Assembly (NCBI GenBank): GCA_951213105.1
Contig: OX578149.1
Location: 4,005,606 to 4,069,605 of the forward strand
Length of the DNA stretch: 64,000 bases
Source of the DNA: Amaurobius ferox
Taxonomy: Eukaryota > Arthropoda > Arachnida > Araneae > Amaurobiidae
Direction: 5' to 3'
Each line of letters opens with the position of its first letter. Within the stretch, counting starts at the first letter, position 1. The translations under genes and the position numbers were made by a program. Of the stretch, positions 22,671 through 34,287 are shown one piece after another. The notes beneath the pieces were generated by a model that worked only from the letters and a program-made list of their open reading frames with translations, had not been told where the DNA came from and did not search any database.

Positions 22671-25600
22671 AGGATTGTGGGTTTGAAAACCAGGATTGGT
22701 GAGCATAGTAAATAGACAGAGGCACACCCTCTAATGTTAAAAAGTAGTAGTGCCCAAAATGCATAGTTCAATAAAATTGAAACGCTTGTACATACTTTCA
22801 CAATTCTACTTGAAATTGCATCCAATATATGAGTATGTATGCCTTTAATCGGCATCATGAAAAAACTCTTTAAATCTTATTTGAATTACACAATCATTTA
22901 CAGTGTCAAAATTAATGTAATTTATTTCAATGAGGTTTTTGAGGTTTTCAATATTTTTTTTTCATAAACATATACTATCATCAAGTAATTAAAATGGGCA
23001 TCCTCCAATGTGAAAAATCCATGCTGTCTATAAAAAAAAAAAATGTTCTCATCAGGACTTTGATTTTCAGAAATAGACAATTTGAAATTTAGCTTTTGTT
23101 CTGCTTTTCAATGACATACCTTGTAAGAAACTGGAAATCATGTTACCAGATGATTGTTTGAAGACAGTTTTATGTGTCTCATGTTTTCAAACACTTATGA
23201 AGAACATGTTAATTGAATCACTCGAAAGCCTCATTAGCCAAAGCTAACAAAAGTTTCAACGATAGCTTCAGAATAAATGCTATAAATGATCACACAAAAG
23301 CCTTGTTAGACAAAACTAACAAACATTTCAATGATTAATATCCAATTTGATAGGAGCATATAATTGTTTAAATCCCTAAAATAAAACTTCTTTCGGAATG
23401 AATTCTATAAGTGTTAACAGCAATGAAAGATCATATTGTAAGGAAAAATACTGCACACATTTCAAATTTGTTTTTTCTTTTTTTAAATCACATGTTATTT
23501 TGATTTCAAAACTTATCACGATCTAAATTAAGACCATTTTTAGATTGTTTCAACGAAGCCTCGGAGTGTTAAGTAGATTTTCAATAAATCTCTATACAAG
23601 CATATACACAAACAATGAGATTTAGAATAGATTTTTTATTACTATTTCAACGAACAGTAAATCTAAAATCATGCTCAGGGTGAAGCAAACAGTATGGGTG
23701 AATTGTTTTCGCTATTCAAAAAAAAAAAAAAAATAATAAAAAATTGCTATGTGTTGCAAATTTGCAAATCTAGTGACTTACAAAGTCAGTTCCATCACAT
23801 AAATGCTATTGAATTTATGAGACATAGCTTGAACTAGATGAGAATGCAAAGCCACAATCATAATTTGGAGTACAAAGTTTAGAATAAAGCTCCCAATACA
23901 GTATGGATTAAAATAAGTCCACTGATACTGTTTGCTGCACTAGGAGCATGATTCCAAGTTTTGAAACGTTTTTAGACAATGAAGTACATTGTATACTGAC
24001 CATCCATCCTTCTCTATTTTTAAATATGACATTTTTTAAAACGTTGAGTAACTCATCTTTGAATCAGTTTCATAGTCTAAATTCTTGAATGAACATAAAG
24101 TAATATATTGCGTACTCATTTTGAAAACTTCCGCAAAAGGAAATGCATAATTAAATGTATCTGTAATCTTAAAGGCCTTGGTCACAGGCACCCATTGAAC
24201 TTTTTCGGGGGGGGGGGGGGGGGGGGGAATCAAGGATAAGATGTACAACATCATCTAGTTTGATGCTCACCATTGTGACTTTGAATGTCCAGGTGGGGGA
24301 GGAGAAATGCCCCCTCTTTCTCTCCCCTAAGGGTGCCTATGGTCTTGGTTAATCTAAAATTTTTATGATCGAACTTTTATAAAATGCAAATGAGTGTCGA
24401 TAACTTCTACTCTTTTGGAATAATTTTCAAGCTACTTAAAGGCTCAGCAGTAGGCCATGATTCCCATTTTTGAGAGACAGTCATAAAAATATAAACTTAT
24501 TATGAGTCCAATTATAAAATAAAAATAATTCAATTTTAGGAAATAAAATGATTCGACTTTAGGTGCACATGAACTATTTTTAATAGAATGAACAAGATGT
24601 TTTACATTAACACAAACATACATATTTAGCTTCTTTTAAGTCTGAACGTATGAGCAAAAGTCAGTTGGTCCCAAAAGTTGTCATAAAACTTCAATGCACT
24701 AAAAATATCAAAAAAACATGTACTGTTATTTCAACAGAAAATACTAAAACATCTACCGGATCAAAAATGCCATAGTCCCTTTGACCTGCTTTAAAATTTG
24801 ATACTTTTCAACAAACATATATTGCACTTATATTAAAATCGCAAAAAACAAAAATGACTCCAATTAAAGATAGTGTTAACAATCCATTGAAGATTGAGTC
24901 CATGACAATCTATAGCAAAACTTTGTACTGTAGAGCATTTTATACATAAAAATAACATTCTTAGCTTCTACAATTATTAGGCACTGATAAAACTTTAGAG
25001 TACAAAAACTTTCATAATAAAATAAAAAAGTAGAAGCACTTCAACAACAAAGAACTGCAACAGAAAGCATAAAAATAAACCAATGTGTAAAATTCAAATA
25101 AAAGTCATTACAACAAAACACTTTAATACTTAAAATAGAAAATTCATTTAATTACATTTTTAAATTGGATTACCAATTTATTTTAACAGAAAGTGGAAGG
25201 TTAAATGTTCCATTTTTAATACAGTAGAATCGACTTATAAAAAAACATTTACAATATTCTAGATTGAATGAGGAAGTTAAGAACTTTTAATGAATTCAAT
25301 GCTAATTGTAGGTAACTAGTAAAACTAAATAAAATATTCAAAAATATAAAAAATCAGTGCAAAAGGAAAATTCAAGGTGTTTGTGATGGGTTGTAGATGT
25401 AGGAAAGACGGTATGAGTTCAGAACCCTTTGAGAAAATTGAAGCATGACCCTCAGGCCATGGAAAATTGTTTCCTACTTACAAAGCAGAAAGTTTTTCGG
25501 CTATGGCAGTTACAGGGATAAAAATAAAGATTTTGGATAGAGTTCCTGTGAATGGTACGGGTAAAAGTAGATGGGAACCCTATTGCTAAGCAAAAGTTTA

Positions 25601-26770
25601 AGTATTCTCTGAATGGGGTACTTAACTCTCAGCCTCAGCAAAAAATACTTTTTTGGAAGGTATAAAAATGGGTATTTTGGATGTGGTGGAACGGTTCAGA
25701 TATATAGGTGGACCCCATGTGTTGTTTCACATTACTTTTATAGCTCTCTGAAGGTAAAATTCTCCCATCCTGTAGGTACGCTTTTACTCAGCATTCCTCT
25801 CATTATGCTGTGTCCCATTTTATTGAGTAAATGAGTAGGCAGGCCACAGGTTGTTCATTATAATCAGATGCTACTGTAAATAGTAATGACAAAAATGACA
25901 CGAGAGAGTAAAGTTTATAAAGTCTAATTTCATGAAGTACTTTGATGCATTCATACCTTCATACATGGTTTGAATTTACTACAAAATGAAATTTTTTTTT
26001 TTCTTTGCTAAGCCTAAAATAGTTTCCACCAGTGCTTCCTAACAGGTGCACCATTAATGAAGCACAAGTGTACTGCAATAAAATACACTAATCTACTAAT
26101 ACCCATCTTGTGGAGTAAATGGGTTCCAATTGCAAGAGAAGACACATTTTGCAATAGTTTTGTGCTTTGATGCTACAACTTTCATAAATTTCACTTTTTT
26201 ATGTTCTAGAAAATGTACCTGGCATTGCCCAGGAGTTGAAGCAGGGTAGTTACATAAAATACAAAATAAATAAATTTTATTGGTACAAATAATAGTAAAA
26301 ATTGCATGCCACAATTTAAATCAGGGATTTAAACATTCAATTCAATTAAACTATTTATACAATTAAACTAATTTATATACAATTAAACTAATTTATATAT
26401 TGGCCACCACAAAATAAGTGCATGCAGTGCATAAGTAAATGAAGATAACACTTTACTCTAAATTTCGAAATAAGCTTTCCACAAAGCAGAAAAAGAAATA
26501 AAAGACTTAAACCTCAAACAGGATACCTCTGGAAGGGAGAAGGTTAACACTTTGCTCTCCCCCCAACAAAATGAGTCTGTTCCTTCTCCAACACATAGAA
26601 GTGGTAGAACCCCATATCCCTCCTTGATGGAGTGAGGGGTCCGCTGACTGCTAGGTTCATTAAAAAGAAAACCAAGATATGGTGGGTTAAAAAATTTATA
26701 ATTAATTAACAGATGGATTTATGAAATTATTATTTTTACTACTAATGGCAGCTACATATCAAATCCTCAA
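22671..26770. other. Gene-free stretch, nothing recognised
   Basis: AT-rich sequence with short homopolymers (poly-G near 24206-24228, poly-A near 23719). ORFs are short and without known motifs. The phrase near 26560-26640 is less AT-rich but not recognisable. Confidence 0.5.
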
Positions 26771-28006
26771 ATCGATCAACTTAAGTAACAGAATGACAAA
26801 TGAATAGATCACTAAAGTCATTTTATTAAAAACAACCTTCAGACGTACATACAATTTTTAAAAAAGCCAGAGTGCTTTCGGGTATCATCATACCCTTCCT
26901 AAGTGACATTAAAATAAGAAAAATTGCCAACATGCTTAAATACAATCTACTGCCGGCAAGCTGAATTTGCATATCCTAAAATTGACATTATCACAAAACA
27001 TATTTTATGTATCATATACCAGACTAAAAAATTACAAAAATTTACAAAATAAAAAAAAAACATATTGTCATAAGCCATTTTAAACATCAATATACAAAAT
27101 TAAATTATATAAGGTAATCCTGAAAAGGTTTGATTCGCATGGAATCGAGAACGAATCGCCAAGCATAACTTAAAACATGGACAGGTCAAAATTACAAATA
27201 GAAGTGTGATATAGATAAATAAAAAGGTATTCGTAGAGTAAAATATACCAGGAATTATTACAGCTGATCGAAAGAAAAGATTTTTCAAAAAGGGGGTGAA
27301 AATTATCATTAATCACTAATTGGGCAAGAGCCTTCGATTGCCTACCATTTTTAATGTCACTAGCATGTTCTGGCAATCGAATACCAACCGTACGTTTAGT
27401 GCTACCAATATGAAACTTATAAACGTTATCTAGGGAAAGAAGGGGTACACGTACCCCTTGTTTCCCCAGATAACATTTATAATGATAATTTTCACCCCCT
27501 TTTTGAAAAATCTTTTCTTTTGATCAGCTGCAATAATCCCTGGTCTATTTTACTCTACAAATCCCTTTTTTATTTATCTATATCGCACTTCTATTTGTAA
27601 TTTTGACCCTGTCCATGTTTTAAGTTATGCTTGGCGATTCGTTCTCAATTCCATGCGAATCAAACTTTTACAGGATTACCTTATTTAATTTTGTATATTG
27701 ATGTTTAAAATGACTTATGACAATATGTTTTACTTGATTTTGCAATTTTTTAGTCTGGTATATGATGCATAAAATATGTTTTGTGGTAATGTCAATTTTA
27801 GGATAAGCAAATTCCGCTTGGCGGCAGTAGATTGTATTTAAGCATGTTGGCAATTTTTCTTATTTTAATGCCACTGAGGAAGGGTATGATGATACCTGAA
27901 AGCGCTCTGGCTTTTTTAAAAATTGTATGTATGTCTGAAGGATGTTTTTAATAAAATGACTTTAGTGAACTATTCATTTGTCATTCTGTTATTTAAGTTG
28001 ATCGAT
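26771..28006. mobile_element. Large palindrome built from a Penelope-like retroelement 3' end
   Basis: Two inverted copies of the same sequence meet near 27450; the left arm (26771 to about 27450) has about 105 extra bases (27312-27415) that the right arm lacks. Reading outward on the minus strand from 27448, the left arm encodes a segment YKFHIGSTKRTVGIRLPEH followed by KNGRQSKALAQ, which fits the GIY-YIG endonuclease domain of Penelope-like elements (I/V-G-x-T, then R, then E-H). Both arms then run through the same non-coding 3' region, which in the right arm carries a hammerhead-like motif. No reverse-transcriptase part is present. Inverted and tandem copies are typical of this class. Confidence 0.7.
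27870..27911 (+). ncRNA. Hammerhead-ribozyme-like motif in the Penelope-like arm
   Basis: In order: stem I GCCA (27870-27873), core CUGAGGA (27874-27880), stem II agggtat-gatg-atacct (27881-27897), GAAA (27898-27901), a loopless stem III GCGCU, the cleavage-site C (27907) and UGGC closing stem I. The core agrees with the CUGANGA...GAAA...UH pattern; stem II has one extra G. A three-base-pair stem III without a loop would be expected to act only as a dimer, as described for Penelope-like elements. The copy in the left arm (about 26872-26909, minus strand) has CUUAGGA in the core and looks dead. Confidence 0.5.
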
Positions 28007-30803
28007 TATTATTTTTAGATTAGTCTGTAATATATTTAAGAGCTGCTACTAAAATATAAATGTTGGATGGCATGTCAATTTTAGTATATCATAATAAAAA
28101 TCTGAGACGTTTAAAATGTACAGAAAGTATATATCTTTTAAAATTAATTAAAATGTGTCTATTCATCATACAGACTCTGGTTAAAGTTTGTTTGAAAGAA
28201 AATTTTTTGATCTTTTTGATGGTGTCAAGATAGAAACTTTGTGATAATATTTTAGGTCACTAAGGAACCCATTTGGGTAAATATCAGCCAAAATCATTGC
28301 AAATAGGAGTAAAACATAAAATAACTAGAAAACTAATTTGAAACTTAAAAAAAAATAATGCCGAGTGCACCTGTGTACCAAATTTCATGGATACACAGTG
28401 CTTAGGTTTCTCACTATAAACTACACACACAAACAAACACACAGAAACCCTCCTTTATTATAAGATTAATTAGAAAGTAATTTTGATGTAAATAAGTATA
28501 AATAAAATATTTTTTGGTACCAAAAGGGCCAAATCTTAATTTTATAGGTTTTGAATGAGAATACAAATGAAAAAATATTTAACGTTTTTCTAAATTTATC
28601 ACAGTATGTAGGGAAAGATCCCCATCAGATTTTTTAACAATTACATATAATATGCTAGGCTCAAAATTTTCCCAGGACGAGTCAAGATTCTCTTCTCAAA
28701 GACACTTATCAGAAATTCTTTCTCTTTTTCAGGGAAGGGAAAATAATTTAAAAGAAATTTGACTACTACATCCCACACTGAATGTCATGACGAGAAAGGC
28801 CTCTCCTGATCTCCAAGTTTTGATACTTTCCATGCTATGCTGTACAAACATTGATTTATACTAGGCGTGTCATGATGAGAAAACGGTTGGGAAGCACTGA
28901 CTGAGGCAACAGCATCCTACACACACACACTGTGCAAAAAGCATGATTTAGATTTTACAGATGGTGGACATGATTTTTCTTGCAATGGCTTCAAAAACTT
29001 TCATAAAACAATGACATAAAAATGAGTATCTTATTTTTATGAATAAAATATATTGACTTAGTTCAAATGCTAAAATATACTACTAGGTTTAGTCAGAATT
29101 CACAATTTAAAATTTTAGAAACATACATAACGAAATATCTTATCGTTAGAAATATCAAAACATCAGAATGAAAAAAAAGTGTTCATTAAAATCAATGAAA
29201 ATATATTAAAACATAAACAAAATTAAAAACATTCCAACTAAGATAACATACTGAATAAATTAGAATGCTTATCATTAATAAACACATTAACACTATATAC
29301 AATGTGATACCATCACATACTAAATTGCAAAATATGCACATTTTATCTTGCAATAGAGAGGGCTCCCAAAGGCACTTTTGTAAACAAATCACACATTTAT
29401 AAAAGGCTAAATGACCAATGAAAATCAACAATCATACATATTTTACAGAAAGGAAAATATTATATAATACAAATATCTGTATAATATAATGGGGAAATAT
29501 TGTGTATGAGTACATATATCCATGTAAGTAAAAAAGCTTAAACAGATATTTTTTTTTTAACAAGTATGAAACTATACAATAGAAAAAAAGAATCAAATAT
29601 CAATCAAAACTGCCACTAAAACAAGCCTGAAAAATAAACTTTGTCAACAACTACAGGGGTAGAAACACACAAATAAAAGAGGAGGGGTGGGGAGAATGCG
29701 AAATATATTCTACACAGTGTAAAATCAGAGAACATAAACAAAAGTCTACCCTAATTAGAATTTTTTTTGCACATTTCATCTAATAACTGGAGTATATACA
29801 TATCAAATTCTATATTACATAGTCCACATAGCAGATAATAAGAGTTGTCCTTTATGCCTGCTTGAATTTTGGTACAAAACTCCTGCTTCTAGGTAAGCAA
29901 ATTTGTTTTCTTTTATTTTAACATCTCACTTCCTATTAATACAAGCAGAATATTCATGGTAATAATTTAAGAATTCCATATCACTTTCAAAAATGGCAAA
30001 GTACATTCAATACATCTTTCATAACAGATTTTTTTTTCTTTTGCACAATCTTAAGTGGTCTCTAAAATGCAGAAAGAAATAATAACATATGCTCGTGCGA
30101 TGCCAGTTATGTAATGGATTGATTTCCAATAAAGCCATATATAACAACATAATAAAATATGCAAAAGATTCTTCCAACACAAAAATGTTGGAAAAGTATT
30201 CAATGCAAAGAGCTGAAATCCTCAGATCTATAGAAGATTCTCTGCTTTGAAATATAATAGCAACTTAAAATGATACCATCATTTTCACAGCCAGTTTGGA
30301 TTTGCTTAGAATAAGTGCTCTGCTCTCTTTCTGAATGAAACTAGCTTGTTTTATTGCTTCTCAAGCGACGAAATACATAAAATTCTATTTTATGCTGTCA
30401 TTCAATGACAAAATTTATTTCTCAGGTTTATAAAATGAATAACCAATTTACTAAAATAATCTCACAGCTGACCAAGGAAGAAATACAATTTAAAAGACTC
30501 ATATTGACTTACAATAAACACTGATAAAATGAAAATTGAGATACATGTTGGTGCAAAAATAACTGAAGCAAATCATTTGCTATCAAACCCAATTTTGCTT
30601 AAGCTTAATAGTTGGAAATGGAAAACTCTAAAGAAGTCATTTTTCTGTAATCTATGCCTAGAAAACCAGAATCCATGCAAAATAGGCAAAAATCAACAGA
30701 TAAAATCAGAATTATATTAAATAATAATAATAATAAAAAAAATTATACCAAATGGAGGAAAGTTGGAGGCAATTTGAAGAATCTGTTTTGGGATAATCTA
30801 AAT
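28007..30803. other. Gene-free stretch, probably includes the kinase 3' UTR
   Basis: No ORF with a known motif. The phrase accaaatttcatgg followed by an (acaaac)-rich run at about 28370-28450 resembles the tail of a dispersed repeat. The minus-strand 3' UTR of the kinase gene should start at 30803 and run downward; AATAAA on the minus strand occurs near 30413-30420, but the true poly(A) site cannot be fixed from sequence alone. Confidence 0.45.
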
Positions 30804-30978
30804 CTAAGCTCTAACTACAAGTTGTGGGTCAGCATTTATCTCAGGCACTTTCTCATAGATATCTAACACAAAAGAAACATAAGGCGAAATGTCATAGTCG
30901 TGTGTGGCATCCGACGAGATGAACGGATGTGCCAGAAGAAGGGTGTAGTTGGGCCTTTTGGTGAACTCCTTCTGGAGG
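30804..30978 (-). CDS. lic: MAP kinase kinase 3/6 (licorne-type), last coding exon
   Basis: This exon supplies the end of the kinase domain (subdomain XI) and the C-terminal tail of a dual-specificity MAP kinase kinase, the cytosolic activator of p38 MAP kinases. The acceptor is ctttccag (AG at 30980-30979); the first base completes a Cys codon split across the intron. The protein then reads LQKEFTKRPNYTLLLAHPFI, containing the invariant R-P arginine and the H-P-F motif, followed by DISPYVSFVLDI and a tail of about 17 residues to TAG at 30804-30806. Vertebrate MKK6 ends soon after the corresponding 'VASFVKLILGD', so this tail is slightly longer. Sequence is intact. The gene symbol is given for orthology to fly licorne; MKK4 and MKK7 fit less well. 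Confidence 0.88.
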
Positions 30979-31541
30979 CTGGAAAGAAAATCAGGTCGAG
31001 AAAATAACATTAAATTCTCATTTTTTCTTTAAACACAGTACATTCCTTAAGCAAAATACACTTTAAAAAAGGATAAGAAAAACTTCAACATTTTCCACTT
31101 TCTTTTTTCTATTCCTTTGGGGCTCTTATGTGTCATTTTAACTTATTTTTTGTCATGTTAGGTCCATTGGGGGTGCTATGCATTGGGGGATCCACAATTG
31201 GGGGTGCTCATGTGAGGCATATATAGTCTAAAAAAAAAATAGTTCACTTGTGGAATTTATTATATTTTGTCCACCAATTTCTGCATGATATAGCCATGGT
31301 CTTAATTTGCAAAAAATACTAAAAAAGAAATTTGAAAACTATGAACACACTAGCACAGACGCGAATGGAATATTGACAATTTTCTGCCAAACTCGATATG
31401 AAACTATCGTCTCTGTATCCTTTCGCAACAGGCGAGAGTTCAAGACATATTTCTTTATTGAAGCTTTGTGCATGTGCAGTCATTTGGAACTGAGTCTAGC
31501 CAAAAACACTAAAAATATCTCATCTCAGATTTATAAATCCG

Positions 31542-31600
31542 TAACCCCCCCCCCCCCCCCAAAAAAAAAAAAAGTTAAAAGAGAGAGAGAGAGAGAAACT
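31542..31600. repeat. Poly-C, poly-A and (GA)n low-complexity block
   Basis: A run of Cs is followed by a run of As and then gagagagagagaga. It makes a spurious 117-codon plus-strand ORF look longer than it deserves. Confidence 0.9.
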
Positions 31601-32239
31601 GAAAATTGTTGGAATAAGGGGCAGCTGTTAAGTAAAACGGAGTGTTTGCACAATTTGTAATGGGGGTACTGAAGCACCCCTAGCATTCTCAGTGGCGCCA
31701 CCTATGATTGGGTCTATTTATTGTTGTTCAGACTTGATTTGTTGGAATATCCCTGTTGTGTTTTGGTGCACACCAATCTTGTCAAAAATCCAGATCACTC
31801 GACTGACCCGAGGGTTTACAGCAGCCGTTTGAGTGGCGGGAACACACCAATCTCGTGTTATTTTTCATTTCAAATTGGCTGGACTGTTTGTTCTTCATGC
31901 TGCTTTTTGATTGACGCTCTCTTAATCTAGGTCTTGGGTATATGATCCCCTCTGTTTCTTCCTTTCACATCCATTCCTCTTTTGGGTTTATTGGTTCTCT
32001 TGCATCGATGAAGGGGATCGAAACGACTGTGTGTTGCATTATTGTGTTATTTGTGCTTATATACAAAGCTCAAGTTTTCCTTACAATACATTCTTATACA
32101 CAAGCTGGCTGGAATGCTCAGCTTCACTCAACTAAAGAATCAAATTTCAATTTAATCTGCATGCCACAATTCATATGTAATTCTCCATGTTCATTCCCTC
32201 TAATTGATATGTAATTCAACTGAATAATTAAATTTTATT

Positions 32240-32345
32240 ACTCTTTCCCTATATACATGGTATACATACATACATAATGTATAGGAAAAATATTGTAACA
32301 GGGTCAAGAATTCGAATTCTAGAAGAAGAGCACTCTGTAAGCAAC
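32240..32345 (+). repeat. Dispersed repeat fragment (shared with 62266-62373)
   Basis: The blocks 'tatatacat', 'aatgtataggaaa', 'attgtaacagggtc' and 'gaattcgaattc', then 'agagca' and 'aagcaaccctga', occur in the same order at 62266-62373. A gtgtgtgt run follows. The family is unassigned. Confidence 0.65.
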
Positions 32346-32518
32346 CCTGAACTCGAATAGGACATTTTTGAGGGGATGTGTGTGTGTTTCGGAGGATGTA
32401 TGTTAGTGTGTGTAGCTATGACTTCGTGGTTACAATATATCATGAATGAATGGATAGTTTCAAACATACGATTATTACAATCAGTGAATACTGGAAGCCT
32501 ATTGATTTTTAAATGTGG

Positions 32519-34287
32519 TACAGTATGCGACCTCTTATCCGGCGTCCCAATATCCGGATGCTCCCTAAACTGGAATTCGGCAGAATAATGCCAAATTCTG
32601 CACAAATAAGGGATTATTAGCCAAAAATTGTGCCAAAAAGCAGTTTTTTGTTTAAAAGCTCGCCAAATGCTTTTTTGCCTTAATTAGCAATATTAATATT
32701 ATAAAATAATGCTTTGAAATCTACATTTTTCTCACTTCCACTGTCTGCGATCCTGACATAAACAAAAATCTCGCTGAATCCGTATATACCACACTGGAAA
32801 TGTTGCTAAAAATAGTTCTGGCTAGGAGGAAAAGAACAAGTATCATGGAGGTAAAAGCGAACTCATTAACTCCATGGTGGATATATTTGTTCCATGTCAG
32901 ATAAACATACTTTCGATGAGTGACAGAACATTTCGTTTGTAAAATGAAATAAAGAGCTTCTATTTTTAGCAAAACCATATATATATTTTTTAAATGGGTG
33001 CGTTCATTTAATGCCTCGATCACTTCGTAGTGTAAAGTGATGTCATGAAGTCTTTCACTGCAAAGTGAAGCACAAGCAAATGCGGCTGGAAATCTTATTT
33101 TCCTTCTTTTTAGCAGTCAATGTTCTTAGATCTACGAAAATTTCGTTTGAACTAAGGAAATTCAGAGATTTTTAGGGATTTATGGAAAAAGCTACGGAAT
33201 CTAAAGAAATTTTCAGAGATGTTCAAATTTTTTCTCGTTTACTAGTAAGTTATAATTTTCAATTTTTGGTTTTCATTTTCACATATTTTTGAAATTCTTA
33301 ACATAAAAATTAACTTTTGGCATTTCCAGTTAACCGTTTCGTTAACTGTACACGCTGATTATGAATAAACTGTAACTATGTTAAAACAGCTTGTTTTAAT
33401 TTTTTCATGGTGGTCTGCTACGATAATGCCGAAGGTGTGACATAGGTGTTAAACAAATGTTTCTGATTTACAACATATTCCTTAATTGTTTTCCTAATAT
33501 ACAAGGGTTTAAAATCTTTTATGAGGCAAATAAAACATAGATTCCTACAATGTTTTTTTCAAGACGTTTATAATTATCAGGCAATCTGGGGGTGTTGAGA
33601 GAAGGGAAAATGCATGATTTTCATTTTTTCCACTTAAAGTGGATAGATTTAATTGAGAAAGGGCTAGTTTTCTTGGGGGCGAAATTGTTTGCAATATTTT
33701 CTGGGGGGCATGAAAATTCTCAGTACTTAGGTTGTTTTTACCTTAGATCAGTATGAGAGCTGATAGTTTTCACACATTTGAAAATTTCTTAATTAGCATT
33801 TTTGATCTGAATTATGACCAAACGATCATCATCTGATGTAATGAGTTCTAAAAGAAAACATGTTTCATTATCTATAAAAAATAAAGTTACCATTTAGAAA
33901 CATATGAACAAAGGTGCTTCTGCTAAAATATTAGAAGAATATGATGAGGGTCTACTTTAATTGAAATGTTCCAAAAAAATATTTCTAATAACTAGCATAT
34001 GTAATCAACTTTTTTCAGACATTTTTTTTTCTTTCAAAAATTTTCTTAATCACTGAATTTGATTCTATAATTACATGTAATTTGCATTTTAGTGAACCAA
34101 GTATATTTTTTCATACAGATTGTAAAAAAGCTTTATTTAATACCTGTTTTTAAAATGAATTTTAATTTTCTATAACATTTTAGACCATTCCAGTAAGTTT
34201 TAGAAAAAGTGTTCCGAATTACATAACAACCTCTTATCCAGAATGCCTGAAGTCCCAAGCAGTCCAGATAATAGATCTTGTACTGTA
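32519..34287. mobile_element. Tigger/pogo-like non-autonomous element
   Basis: The left end reads cagtatgcgacctcttatcc (32521) and the right end, on the other strand, cagtacaagatctattatct (34285), each next to a TA. A second inward block 'ctggataagaggttgt' near the right end resembles the left terminus again. The pattern C-A-G-T...C-C-T-C...T-A-T-C-C-G-G is typical of Tigger/pogo termini. The 1.77-kb interior has no transposase ORF I can recognise, so it is either a non-autonomous derivative or very decayed. Confidence 0.5.

Noticed and set aside
31130..31720. An element bounded by 'gggggtgct' and 'agcacccc'
   Set aside because: The inverted similarity is too short and interrupted by low-complexity sequence; no target duplication found.
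32721..33023. A 100-codon minus-strand ORF inside the Tigger-like element
   Set aside because: Its translation has no helix-turn-helix or DDE motif.
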